The notes beneath the pieces were generated by a model. It saw nothing but the letters and a program-made list of their open reading frames with translations. It ran no database searches and had not been told where the DNA came from. From CAWGJF01 sp963822905 (lineage in GTDB: Bacteria > Bacteroidota > Ignavibacteria > Ignavibacteriales > Ignavibacteriaceae), in the NCBI GenBank assembly GCA_963822905.1, contig CAWGJF010000002.1:744001-808000 (forward strand): a stretch of DNA of 64,000 nt, given 5' to 3'. Every line of letters starts with the position of its first letter. Within the stretch, counting starts at the first letter, position 1. A program made the translations under genes and the position numbers. Shown piece by piece: positions 34,789 to 43,685 of the stretch.

Positions 34789-35927
34789 ATGAATTTTAGT
34801 TTTTCAGAAGATCAAAAGTTATTGCGAGGACTGGCTAAAGAATTTACTAATGCTGAAATAAGACCATTAGCTCAACAAATTGATGAACAAGAATTCATCC
34901 CAAAAGAATTAATGAAAAAAATAGCAGAAGTCGGATTTTTGGGAACTTCATTTCCAGAAGAATATGGTGGAAGTGGAATGGGAAAAGTAGGTTATTGTGT
35001 AATGATGGAAGAAATTGCAAGAGGTTGTGCATCCACTGCCGCTTTTATTGGTGCTCATCAGTCAATAGGAACAAATGCTATTTATGTTGGAGGAAATGAA
35101 AATTTAAAAGAAAATATCTCCCAAAACTAACTTCAGGTGAAATGATATCTTCCTTTGCTTTAACAGAACCAGAAGCGGGTTCCGATTCATTCAGTCTCAC
35201 AACAAGTGCGAAAAAAGTAAAAGATAAATGGATTATAAATGGTTCAAAAGTATGGATAACAAATGCAGGGATTGCAAATTTGTTTAGTGTTTTTGCAAGA
35301 ACTGACAAAGGGATAACCGGATTTGCTGTTGAAGCAAACTCGGAAGGAATTACAATTGGTAAACCGGAAAAAAAACTTGGGATAAGAGGAAGCACAACTA
35401 ATTCTATCACATTTGAAAATGTTGAAGTCCCTGATGAAAATATGATTGGTCAGGAAGGCAGAGGATTTTTAATTGCAATGAAAACGCTTGAAGCTGGAAG
35501 ATTGACTATTGGTGCTTGTTGTCTTGGCGCTTCAAGAGAACTGCTGGAAATTTCTACAAAATATTCCAAGCAAAGAAAACAATTCAACGAACCTATTAGT
35601 AAATTCCAGGCAGTTCAATTTATGCTTGCAGAAATGGCAACAAAAATCTATCCTTTAGAAAGTGTTGTTTATCGTTGTGCTTTTGATTATGATTTGGGAA
35701 AAGATGTTACACGGGAAGCAGCAATAATAAAATTATTTGCTTCAGAAGCTATGGCAGAAATAGTTGACAAAGCTCTGCAGATTCATGGTGGAATGGGTTT
35801 TTCACGGGAGCTTCCTCTCGAAAGATATTACAGGGATGCGCGTATTCTCAGAATATTTGAAGGTACAACAGAAATACAAAAAATGCTTATAGCAAGAAGT
35901 ATAATTAAATCGAATGGGAAAATGTAA
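34789..35927 (+). pseudogene. Acyl-CoA dehydrogenase, split by a one-base frameshift
   Basis: FAD-dependent acyl-CoA dehydrogenase of about 379 residues once repaired. The N-terminal part (MNFSFSEDQKLLRGLAKEFT) stops at 35128-35130. The rest continues in another frame (ALTEPEAGSDSF, then RKQFNEPISKFQAVQFMLAEMA, IHGGMGFSRELPLERYYRDARILRIFEGTTEIQ in parts), which includes the substrate-site Glu in the FEGTTEIQ region. Adding one A to the A run at 35111-35114 restores the frame and reads through the expected LKEKYLPKLTSGE segment. All domains are intact, so this is either a recent mutation or a consensus error. A divergent HisA gene follows five bases on. Confidence 0.85.
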
Positions 35928-35932
35928 AAATT

Positions 35933-36694
35933 ATGATTTCTCCACAAAAACTTTTGGTAATACCTGCTCTTGATATTAAGAATGGTAAATGTGTTCGCTC
36001 CGTTCTTGGCATTCCTGAACTAAACTGCCACGAGTATGGAAACGATCCTGTTGAAATGGCAAAAATCTGGAGAGCTGAAAATGCAAAGATGATTCACATT
36101 GTTGATTTTGATGGTGCACACGAACATTCACACAAAAATGTTGAAATCATAGAAAAGATTTGCAACTCTGTCGTTATTCCGGTTGAGTTTGCCGGCGGAA
36201 TCAGAAACATAGAGGATGCTGACCTGATGTTTGACCAGGGAATCAGCAGACTTTCAGTTAATACTATGGCAGTCGAAGATAAACAACAGTTTATAAAATT
36301 ATTTGAAAAATACGGGCCAACTAAAATTGTTATTTCACTTGATATCCGCGATGAAGAATTAATTATAAAAGGCAGAAGTAAAAAAAGCGGCTTGCATTAC
36401 AAAGATTTCATCAAAACCATGCTGGAAATTGGTGTAAACAGGTTCATTGTTTGCGATATAGCAAGAAACGGAACAATGTTGGGACCAAATATTGAACTGT
36501 CAAAAGATATTGCGGAGTTTTCAAAAGTTAGAGTAACACACGCAGGTGGTATTAGAAATAAAGATGAATTATACGATATCCAAAGATTGATTCCGCTTGG
36601 TGTTGATTCGGTTATTATTGCAAGAGCTCTTTATGAAAATCGTTTCCCCTGCCAGAAACTCTGGCGTGTTGCTGAATCAGGTATTTTTAATTAA
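35933..36694 (+). CDS. Divergent HisA-family TIM-barrel isomerase
   Basis: 253 residues with the half-barrel repeat of HisA/HisF. Asp14 (VIPALDIKNGKCVR), Asp137 (VISLDIRD) and Asp175 (VCDIARNGTMLGP) sit where HisA has its catalytic and binding acids. The phosphate-binding sites are changed: EFAGGIRN for the usual QxGGGIR, SVNTMAVED for the GTxA type, and THAGGIRNKDEL. No other histidine-biosynthesis gene is in the window. It could be the cell's HisA or a paralogue with another phosphoribosyl substrate. It follows the acyl-CoA dehydrogenase by five bases and probably shares its message. Confidence 0.8.
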   Translation: MISPQKLLVIPALDIKNGKCVRSVLGIPELNCHEYGNDPVEMAKIWRAENAKMIHIVDFDGAHEHSHKNVEIIEKICNSVVIPVEFAGGIRNIEDADLMFDQGISRLSVNTMAVEDKQQFIKLFEKYGPTKIVISLDIRDEELIIKGRSKKSGLHYKDFIKTMLEIGVNRFIVCDIARNGTMLGPNIELSKDIAEFSKVRVTHAGGIRNKDELYDIQRLIPLGVDSVIIARALYENRFPCQKLWRVAESGIFN

Positions 36695-36729
36695 TTAAAA
36701 CTATTTTTGGATTAGCAATGAGGTTTAAT

Positions 36730-37122
36730 ATGAAAACTTTATTTTCAATTTCTGTTTTGTTGTTTATCCTTTTTGGTTGTTCTGAAGGCTCTAATCTGCT
36801 CACTCCAATTGAATCAAATGTTTATAGACAAATTGCATACAATAGCCTTGATGAATCAACCAAGCAATCGATTAATGAAGATTGGCAAGTAGTTCCAGTT
36901 TATTCCGGCAAATATCATTCAGACAAAAGTGAGCATAAAATTATATTCGATTCTAAATCCAGTCTTCCATTTGTATTTTATGATCAAGCGACTGAATTAC
37001 ATGAAAATCAAGTATTAGTTGCAGTAACTTTTCACACAATTAATGATCCGCTTCTTGGACCTACGACTACTATAATTGATTATAAATCAAAAATTATTAT
37101 TGGTGGAGTGCTGAGATACTAA
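36730..37122 (+). CDS. Small lipoprotein of unknown function
   Basis: 130 residues. A lipoprotein signal peptide (MKTLFSISVLLFILFGCSEGS) has a clean lipobox ending in Cys, so it is anchored in the periplasm or the outer membrane. The mature part has no family I recognise; it is about half beta, with DWQVVPVYSGKYH and the closing GPTTTIIDYKSKIIIGGVL. ATG at 36730 is chosen because AGG lies six bases upstream and the longer frame from 36718 adds only four residues. It is in line after hisA with a 35-base gap. Confidence 0.72.
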   Translation: MKTLFSISVLLFILFGCSEGSNLLTPIESNVYRQIAYNSLDESTKQSINEDWQVVPVYSGKYHSDKSEHKIIFDSKSSLPFVFYDQATELHENQVLVAVTFHTINDPLLGPTTTIIDYKSKIIIGGVLRY

Positions 37123-37238
37123 TTGTACTTTAATTTCATTTAGCGATGCAATCATTCAATTATACAAATTGAAAAATGAAATCGGTATTTTAATGACGCA
37201 ATAATTAAATTAAAATAACAAAACCAAAGTGATTTTTT

Positions 37239-37787
37239 ATGGCAGAAGAAAAAAAAGTCCACAGCAGTTTTTGGGCAAACATTTTTAATCCACCTACTGA
37301 AAAAACCGACCTTTTAAATTCGCTCAAAGCAATTCCACTATTTCAAAAATTAAGTAAAAGAGATATATCAACATTAACCAGCATTATTCATAACCGGAGT
37401 TATCTTGCCGGAGAATATGTTTTTTACCAGGGTGATCCGGGAATCGGGTTGTATGTAATCCGTGACGGACAAATTTCAATCGTGAGGGAAAATGAAAGCG
37501 AAGAAAGGATAAAGCTTGCAACCATTAGTAAAGGTGATTTTTTTGGTGAACTTGCACTTGTTGATGGAGAAAAAAGATCAGCATCTGCATTAGCTGAACA
37601 GGACTGTCGGCTTGCAGTTATCTTTAAACCCGATCTTGATGAGTATATTGAAAAATATCCGCGTAACGGGATAAAAATATTACAGGGAATTGCTGAAATA
37701 GCTGCCTTAAGATTAAGAACAATGAACGAAGAATATTTTTCACTTCATAATGAAAACTTAAAACGGGAGGTTCAAAATGAATCCTGA
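37239..37787 (+). CDS. Cyclic-nucleotide-binding-domain protein without DNA-binding domain
   Basis: 182 residues. After about 30 residues comes a CRP-type cyclic-nucleotide-binding beta-roll: GEYVFYQGDPGIGLYVIRDGQISIV, then the phosphate-binding cassette GDFFGELALVDGEKRSASALAE, and a C-terminal helix. The helix-turn-helix of CRP is missing, so it probably regulates a protein. The FGELALVDGEKRSASA cassette keeps Arg and Ser, in line with cNMP binding. Its last 11 bases overlap the UspA gene, which suggests that the two proteins are made together and may act together. Confidence 0.88.
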   Translation: MAEEKKVHSSFWANIFNPPTEKTDLLNSLKAIPLFQKLSKRDISTLTSIIHNRSYLAGEYVFYQGDPGIGLYVIRDGQISIVRENESEERIKLATISKGDFFGELALVDGEKRSASALAEQDCRLAVIFKPDLDEYIEKYPRNGIKILQGIAEIAALRLRTMNEEYFSLHNENLKREVQNES

Positions 37788-38262
37788 AATAAAAAAAATA
37801 TTAGTACCAATAGATTTTTCTGATTACTCAAAAAACGCATTGAAGTATGCAGTAAACTTTGTAGAAACTTTCAAAGCCGAGATGTTCCTTATTTATGTTG
37901 TTGAGCCTGTAATTTATCCGCCTGATTTTAGTATGGGACAAATAGCAATTCCTTCTGTAAACACTGAATGGGATGAACGTGCAAAAGAAGAATTAAAGAA
38001 GCTTGCTGAATCTGAAATACCAAAAGAGATAAAAGTCCAGACAATTGTAAAAACCGGCAAACCTTTTATTGAAATTATTGATACCGCAACTGAAAAAGAT
38101 ATTGACCTGATTGTGATTGCAACACACGGACATTCGGGAGTTGAACATATTTTATTTGGCAGCACTGCTGAAAAGGTTGTACGCAAAGCCCCCTGCCCTG
38201 TTTTAACACTCCGCGAACCTGTAAAAGGTTTTACGTTCAGGGACGAGATGAATAAAGCGTAA
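37777..38262 (+). CDS. Universal stress protein UspA family
   Basis: 161 residues, single Usp domain. KKILVPIDFSDYSKNALKYAV at the start and the ATP-binding pattern ATHGHSGVEHILFGSTAEKVVRKAPCPVLTLR (in parts: ATHGHSG, FGSTAEKVVRKAPCPVL) near residues 115-145. The G-x2-G-x9-G-S/T element indicates the nucleotide-binding class. It overlaps the cNMP-binding gene by 11 bases; a preceding AAACGGGAGG gives a good Shine-Dalgarno. Confidence 0.94.
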   Translation: MNPEIKKILVPIDFSDYSKNALKYAVNFVETFKAEMFLIYVVEPVIYPPDFSMGQIAIPSVNTEWDERAKEELKKLAESEIPKEIKVQTIVKTGKPFIEIIDTATEKDIDLIVIATHGHSGVEHILFGSTAEKVVRKAPCPVLTLREPVKGFTFRDEMNKA

Positions 38263-38392
38263 CTTATAAGATATCTGTTATCGTTATTTTTTATTTGAAT
38301 CAAAATTATTATTACTATTTTATTAAAAAAATAAAAATCCTTTACCCTAAGAATTTAACTTGACATCATCATTTTACTTCAACCACAAGTAT

Positions 38393-38412
38393 TATTATTA
38401 GTTCTAATAATA
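38393..38412. repeat. 20-bp inverted repeat upstream of the methyltransferase gene
   Basis: TATTATTAG and CTAATAATA are perfect 9-bp arms around a two-base centre, about 40 bases before the ATG at 38449. The site could be an operator. The sequence is almost all A and T, so chance is a real possibility. Confidence 0.3.
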
Positions 38413-38448
38413 TTTAGACTAGAATAAATTACATATTGAGGAATAGTA

Positions 38449-39168
38449 ATGAAACTAACTTTAGTAGGCTATGCCAAAGCACTATACTTTAAATTCATTG
38501 ATTTACTTCACTTACCTTTTGTTAAAAAGGGAGAAGCAGATCCATACCATATTTTACATAATAAATTTCTTTCAATGGGAAATTTATTTAAGTCACCTAC
38601 AGTTCTAGAAATTGGTTCAAGAAATGTTTCAGGTATATTAAGAAGAAATTTATTTTCAAATTGCAAAGAATTTATTGGGTTCGATATTCTATCAGGGGAA
38701 GGGGTCGATGTGATCGGCGATGTTCATAATCTTTCCAAATACTTTAAAACAGACTATTTTGATATAGTATACAGCATTTCTGTATTCGAACATCTTTTAT
38801 TTCCGTGGAAGGCTGTACTTGAAATAAATAAAGTGATGAAAATAGGTGGACTTCTCCATGTATCAACTCACCCAGTTTGGCCAGAACATGAAATGCCGTG
38901 GGATTTTTGGAGATTTCCAAAAAATGGGTTTCATGCACTTTTTAATAAGTATACGGGCTTTGAAATCATTTCGCTCACAGAGGGTCTGCCATGTAAAGCC
39001 TATTCTTTAGTTACTGATCCTCCAACCCGTAGTCTTTGGTTTCGAACAATCAATCAAGGTGTTTCAATTATTGCAAAGAAAATTAGTAATTATCAGAGTG
39101 AAATATTGAAGTGGGATTTAAATATTTCTGATGTGGTTAACAATATGTATCCATCTAAAAAAAAATAG
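38449..39168 (+). CDS. SAM-dependent methyltransferase (class I, type 11)
   Basis: 239 residues. The SAM-binding motif I reads VLEIGSRNVSGILR, motif II FIGFDILSGEGVDVIGDVHNL, and the motif IV region FDIVYSISVFEHLLFPWKAVLEINKVMKIGG (in parts: DIVYSISVFEHL, INKVMKIGGLLH). Methyltransferases with this profile commonly modify sugars or small molecules in glycan clusters, but no such cluster is present here. A good Shine-Dalgarno (GAGGA, six-base spacing) precedes the ATG. It stands alone, between UspA and the convergent prenyl synthase. Confidence 0.85.
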   Translation: MKLTLVGYAKALYFKFIDLLHLPFVKKGEADPYHILHNKFLSMGNLFKSPTVLEIGSRNVSGILRRNLFSNCKEFIGFDILSGEGVDVIGDVHNLSKYFKTDYFDIVYSISVFEHLLFPWKAVLEINKVMKIGGLLHVSTHPVWPEHEMPWDFWRFPKNGFHALFNKYTGFEIISLTEGLPCKAYSLVTDPPTRSLWFRTINQGVSIIAKKISNYQSEILKWDLNISDVVNNMYPSKKK

Positions 39169-39244
39169 ACACGTTTTTAATATACAGTTTATTTATTTGA
39201 ACTTAGTATATAAAAATGATTTGCATATTACGAAAGAGTTTTTT

Positions 39245-40225
39245 TCAATTCTTTCGCTCAATCACAAAATCAACAAAACCCTGCAGTGCAAGTTTGCTTT
39301 GTGAATCGGGAAGAATGTTTAATGCCTGGCTTGCTTGTGTGGAAAAACTTCTTGCTTTATCAATAGCGTAATCAATCCCCTTCTGTTTCCTCACAAAATC
39401 TATCACATCTTTAATGTTTTCTTTTTTCTTTCCGTTCTTAATTATCTTCCTGATGTTCAATGCTTCATCTTTTGAAACCTGGTTAAGAGAATAAATCAAT
39501 GGAAGTGTAATTTTCTTTTCTTTAATATCGCCGCCAACCGGTTTGCCTATAATACTTGAGGTTCCTTCGTAATCAAGAATATCATCTCTTATCTGAAATG
39601 CCATACCGAGATTCATTCCAAAAACTCTCATTGCTTCGTGGTATTCTTCATTATCTGTTGCACTTAAAGCACCAATCTGGCAGCAGGTTTCAATCAACGA
39701 GGCAGTTTTGTCTGAGATAACCCGAAAATAAGTTTCTTCATCTATATCGAGTTTCCTGGTTTTTTGTATTTGCAGTAGCTCGCCTTCTGACATTCTACGT
39801 ACAGTATTTGTGATAACTTTTAGAAAATCAAAATCACCACCATCAACAGCAATCATCAATCCTTTTGCTAGAAGGTAATCGCCCATCAAAACGGCAATTT
39901 TATTTTTAAATACTGCATTGATAGATTTGAATCCTCTTCTTTTGTCTGCACCGTCAACAACATCATCGTGAACAAGTGTAGCAGTATGAAGAAGTTCAAC
40001 CAGAACTGCACCGCGGTAAGTTCGTTCATTAACTCCACCGGCAATCTTTGCAGATAACAACACGAGAAGCGGTCTTATCTTCTTCCCTTTTTGCCTGATA
40101 ATATACCTGGCAACAAGATCAACAAGACCAACTTTTGATTTTAATGATTGCTTATAAAGATCACTAAACTGTTGTAATTCTGATTTTATAGGCTGGCTTA
40201 TTTCTGAAAGCGGGCTCTTTATCAA
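39245..40225 (-). CDS. Polyprenyl diphosphate synthase
   Basis: 326 residues, trans-isoprenyl diphosphate synthase fold. The first Asp-rich motif is LVHDDVVDGADKRRG and the second FQIRDDILDYEG, both complete. Residues around GKKIRPLLVLLSA fit the N-terminal substrate-binding Lys/Arg. The chain length of the product cannot be stated with certainty; the size and lack of bulky residues before the first motif favour a longer chain, such as the quinone side chain. It overlaps tatC by four bases. Confidence 0.92.
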   Translation of the reverse strand: MIKSPLSEISQPIKSELQQFSDLYKQSLKSKVGLVDLVARYIIRQKGKKIRPLLVLLSAKIAGGVNERTYRGAVLVELLHTATLVHDDVVDGADKRRGFKSINAVFKNKIAVLMGDYLLAKGLMIAVDGGDFDFLKVITNTVRRMSEGELLQIQKTRKLDIDEETYFRVISDKTASLIETCCQIGALSATDNEEYHEAMRVFGMNLGMAFQIRDDILDYEGTSSIIGKPVGGDIKEKKITLPLIYSLNQVSKDEALNIRKIIKNGKKKENIKDVIDFVRKQKGIDYAIDKARSFSTQASQALNILPDSQSKLALQGFVDFVIERKN

Positions 40226-40986
40226 CTTTTTTTCATCGAAATTTTGGAAATAAATATACTTATTTCGTATAACAGTACCAATGGAATTGCAAGCATTACC
40301 TGTGATACCGGGTCAGTTCCGGGCGTTAGAAATGCTGCAAGAATCATTATTGTGACAATTGCATGCTTTCTGAATTTTTTCATAAATGCCGGCGTTAAAA
40401 TTCCAAGTTTCGAAAGAAAAAATGAAAGCATTGGTAATTCGAAAATGCAACCAGCAGCAAGCATCACACTGATGATAATAGACATATATTCATCAATAGA
40501 AAACTGGTTTTTTATTTCCTCTACTCCAAATTGTGCCGCAAACTTCAGAGTGAGAGGTAACATTACAAAGTAGGCAAAAGCTATGCCTGTAAGGAAACAG
40601 ATAGAAGTAAAAAGCACGATGGAAAAAATGTACTTTCTTTCATTTTGCTTAAGTGCAGGTGCAATAAATCTCCAGAGCTGATAAAAAATATTTGGTATGC
40701 TGATTATAATACCAACAGCAATTGCAACCTGCATAAATAAAAATAGCTGACCGAATGGTTTGAGATTTTGTAAGTCCGCTCCGGAATCACGTGCAGGTTT
40801 TAATAGTACATAATAAACTAACGGATCAATAAAAATCCACGCTATTATTGTTCCTACGACAACCCCAATTAAAGCATAAATTAGTCGCCAACGAAGTTCT
40901 TCAAGATGATCGAGGAAAGACATTTCAACTTCACCAGCAACCTGTGAATGATCTGAATTTTCTATGTTAACATCCTGCGTTGTCAT
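40222..40986 (-). CDS. tatC: Twin-arginine translocase subunit TatC
   Basis: 254 residues, six membrane spans. TatC recognises twin-arginine signal peptides and exports folded proteins. Visible landmarks are FLDHLEELRWRLIYALI at the cytoplasmic N-terminus, IPNIFYQLWRFIAPALKQNERKY in the first periplasmic/second helix region, and FRKHAIVTIMILAAFLTPGTDPVSQVMLAIPLVLLYEISIF (in parts: AAFLTPGTDPVSQ, PLVLLYEISI). No tatA/B lies nearby. The gene sits between glyA (six-base gap) and the prenyl synthase (overlap). Confidence 0.95.
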   Translation of the reverse strand: MTTQDVNIENSDHSQVAGEVEMSFLDHLEELRWRLIYALIGVVVGTIIAWIFIDPLVYYVLLKPARDSGADLQNLKPFGQLFLFMQVAIAVGIIISIPNIFYQLWRFIAPALKQNERKYIFSIVLFTSICFLTGIAFAYFVMLPLTLKFAAQFGVEEIKNQFSIDEYMSIIISVMLAAGCIFELPMLSFFLSKLGILTPAFMKKFRKHAIVTIMILAAFLTPGTDPVSQVMLAIPLVLLYEISIFISKISMKKS

Positions 40987-40992
40987 TTTAGA

Positions 40993-42291
40993 TTAATTCA
41001 TTAAATTTTTATATAAAGGAAACCCGGTACACAGATTTTTAACTTCATTCTTAAGATCATTCAACTTAGCATCATCTTCATTTGAAATTATAGCCCTGTT
41101 AATTATATCAGCAATTTTATTCATTTCATTTTCTTTCATTCCTCTTGTTGTAACAGCTGGTGTTCCAACACGAATTCCACTTGTTACAAAAGCACTTTTG
41201 GTATCAAATGGTACCATATTTTTATTCACAGTAATTCCAGCTTTTTCTAAAGCGGCTTCTGCTTTCTTACCGGAAATGTTTTTATTTGTAAGATCGATTA
41301 ACATAAGATGATTATCTGTTCCACCAGATACAATGTTAAAATCATATTCTATTAATTTGCTTGCAAGCGTTCTTGCATTCAGTCTTACCTGTTCAACATA
41401 ATCTTTAAACGAATCTGATAATGCTTCTTTAAATGCAACGGCTTTTGCCATTATGATGTGCATTAATGGTCCGCCTTGAATTCCAGGCATAACAGTGCTA
41501 TCGAAAAGCTCGGACATCATTTTTGTTCTATCACCTTTTGGTGTTTTTATTCCGAAAGGATTCTCTTTGTCTTTTCCCATCAAAATAATTCCGCCCCTGG
41601 GGCCCCTCAAAGTTTTATGGGTTGTTGAAGTAACAACATCACAATAGGGTAAAGGATTATTTAATAATCCTTTTGCAATCAATCCAGCCGGATGAGCCAT
41701 ATCGCACATCAAAAAAGCATTTACTGAATCTGCAATCTCTCTTAACTTTTTATAATCCCACTCTCGCGAATATGCGCTTGCACCGGCTATAATAACCTTT
41801 GGTTTTTCCTTCTTTGCAAGATCTTCAATATTATTGTAATCAAGTAACCCGGTTTCTTTATTTAGTTCATAACCCACAGCGTGATAAAGTTTACCTGAAA
41901 AATTAACAGGAGAACCGTGTGTCAGGTGCCCACCATGAGCAAGACTAAGTCCTAAAAATTTATCACCTGGATTTAACAGGGTCATCAGCACTCCCATATT
42001 TGCTTGCGAACCACTATGCGGTTGCACATTGACATATTCTGCATTAAATAATTGTTTTAACCTTTCTCTTGCCAGGTCTTCAGCCATATCTACAAATTCG
42101 CAACCTCCGTAGTATCTCTTGCCTGGATAACCTTCAGCATATTTATTTGTCAGAACTGTTCCAGCTGCTTCAAGTACAGCAGAACTTACGAAGTTTTCTG
42201 AAGCAATTAATTCCAGTGTGTACTGCTGTCGTTCGGTTTCCAATTTCAGAATGTCATAAATCTGAGTATCGTTTTTAAGACTGGTATACAT
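40993..42291 (-). CDS. glyA: Serine hydroxymethyltransferase
   Basis: PLP enzyme that converts serine and tetrahydrofolate to glycine and methylene-THF; the main source of one-carbon units. 432 residues, family-typical. LIASENFVSSAVLEAAG near the N-terminus, NVQPHSGSQANMG, DMAHPAGLIAKG and the PLP-binding Lys226 in TSTTHKTLRGPRGG are all present. It heads the glyA-tatC-prenyl-synthase unit on the minus strand. A strong hairpin terminator lies just upstream, isolating it from the TPR gene. Confidence 0.98.
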   Translation of the reverse strand: MYTSLKNDTQIYDILKLETERQQYTLELIASENFVSSAVLEAAGTVLTNKYAEGYPGKRYYGGCEFVDMAEDLARERLKQLFNAEYVNVQPHSGSQANMGVLMTLLNPGDKFLGLSLAHGGHLTHGSPVNFSGKLYHAVGYELNKETGLLDYNNIEDLAKKEKPKVIIAGASAYSREWDYKKLREIADSVNAFLMCDMAHPAGLIAKGLLNNPLPYCDVVTSTTHKTLRGPRGGIILMGKDKENPFGIKTPKGDRTKMMSELFDSTVMPGIQGGPLMHIIMAKAVAFKEALSDSFKDYVEQVRLNARTLASKLIEYDFNIVSGGTDNHLMLIDLTNKNISGKKAEAALEKAGITVNKNMVPFDTKSAFVTSGIRVGTPAVTTRGMKENEMNKIADIINRAIISNEDDAKLNDLKNEVKNLCTGFPLYKNLMN

Positions 42292-42331
42292 TTTAGATCT
42301 GATTTTTTATTTTGAAAATTTGAATTAACAA

Positions 42332-42371
42332 ACAAAAGGTTTCTCACATTAAACAGTAAGAAACCTTTTGT
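42332..42371 (-). terminator. Hairpin terminator between the TPR gene and glyA
   Basis: ACAAAAGGTTTCT (42332-42344) and AGAAACCTTTTGT (42359-42371) form a perfect 13-bp stem with a 14-base loop. On the minus strand the 3' arm runs into TTTTGTTTGTTAATT, a fair U-tract. It follows the TPR gene stop by about 25 bases. Confidence 0.75.
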
Positions 42372-42396
42372 AAAAATAACACTATTTTAACTTATT

Positions 42397-43665
42397 TTAA
42401 GGAACCGTAACACTTTTTCCTATCCAGGTAAAACAATCGCCTGAAATCGGAATTACATCACCAGATTTGTAACCCTGGAAGAAATAATCCTCCTGGGTTG
42501 GTACTGAACTTTGAAGTGCAGAAATTCTTTCCTGAGCATTAGGAGCAGGTTCTTTCATGCTTGCTGCACGTCTATAAGTTTGAACAGCAAGTAAGTAAAC
42601 AAGTTTTGTTTTGAAATCAAATGTACAATCTCTGGCAGAGCTTTCATATAAAAGTCCTTCGTAGTAAATAGGTAAACCCCATCCGTTACCTACTTCGCTT
42701 GCTTTCTGATAATACTGTCTTGCCTTACTTAAATTACCTTTGTCCTTATTAACAATTCCAAGATTCATATAATGATTTTTATTATTGGGATCTAGTTTTG
42801 TCAATTTAATATATGCATCCTCAGCTTTATTTAGTTTATTAGTTTTTTGATAACAAGTTGCAAGCTGGTCCCAGTAGTTAATTGTTTCAGGTGCTTTTTG
42901 TGTTAAAAATTCTAATGGTTCAATTGCTCTTTGATATTCCTGTTCTCTAATACAAGCGGAGGCATAAGTCCAAGCTTTTTCAGCATTTTCAGGATCTAAG
43001 TGCCAAGCCTTTTCTAATACATCCAGTATTTCCCCCATGTTCGTAACAATAGTCTTTAATTCTTCCAATGGAAGAGGGTTATCAGGTTCCTTAATAGACC
43101 AATCTGTATAAAGCTTTATAGCTTTAGATTGATAATCATTTTCTTCAGATTGATTGTTTTTATAAAGCTGACCTAATCTATGTAAATAATATGTTGAAAG
43201 ATCTGGATTCATTTCAAATGCCTTAACATATTCTGGAATAACTTCATCAACAGGTTTATTCAACCATGTTTCCATAACGAATGCTTTTCTAACCTGGAAA
43301 TAAGCAGCATTTGCAGAATTATATTGCATTGCCATATCATAAAAAGCAACTATCGTATCTTCTATGCTTGTTTTTTCTTCAGGGCTTATATCTGTAGAAT
43401 CGTGCAAAAACCACAAGCAATCTTCCATTTTAGAATAAATCCATTTACTGAATTTTGCTTTATCACAATCAAGAACCTGCCAGCCATACGGTACAGCACT
43501 TTTAAAGTCTTTATTTTTATGATATTCTGAAAACAGGCTGTACAGTTTTAAAACTTCTAGCGAATCACAATCTCCTCCAGATGATCTCAATACTGAAGGT
43601 AAAGAAGATGATGATATCAGCAAAACAAAAAATGTTATTGCGAGTATTTTGAATTTGGTTTTCAC
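42397..43665 (-). CDS. Exported tetratricopeptide-repeat protein
   Basis: 422 residues with a signal peptide (MKTKFKILAITFFVLLISSSSLP) and a run of TPR units from about residue 100 to 360, the clearest being AEKAWTYASACIREQEYQRAIEPLEFL, NYWDQLATCYQKTNKLNKAEDAYIKL and HYMNLGIVNKDKGNLSKARQYYQKA (each quoted in part). No enzyme domain. It follows the outer-membrane protein gene (43686) by about 20 bases and could share its message. A periplasmic scaffold role is likely in general terms only. Confidence 0.85.
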   Translation of the reverse strand: MKTKFKILAITFFVLLISSSSLPSVLRSSGGDCDSLEVLKLYSLFSEYHKNKDFKSAVPYGWQVLDCDKAKFSKWIYSKMEDCLWFLHDSTDISPEEKTSIEDTIVAFYDMAMQYNSANAAYFQVRKAFVMETWLNKPVDEVIPEYVKAFEMNPDLSTYYLHRLGQLYKNNQSEENDYQSKAIKLYTDWSIKEPDNPLPLEELKTIVTNMGEILDVLEKAWHLDPENAEKAWTYASACIREQEYQRAIEPLEFLTQKAPETINYWDQLATCYQKTNKLNKAEDAYIKLTKLDPNNKNHYMNLGIVNKDKGNLSKARQYYQKASEVGNGWGLPIYYEGLLYESSARDCTFDFKTKLVYLLAVQTYRRAASMKEPAPNAQERISALQSSVPTQEDYFFQGYKSGDVIPISGDCFTWIGKSVTVP

Positions 43666-43685
43666 TTTTCTACCCTTATTTTTTA

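Noticed and set aside
39231..39268. Hairpin terminator at the end of the prenyl synthase gene
   Set aside because: A CGAAAGA/TCTTTCG pairing exists but is only seven pairs, partly inside the coding sequence, and has no U-tract.
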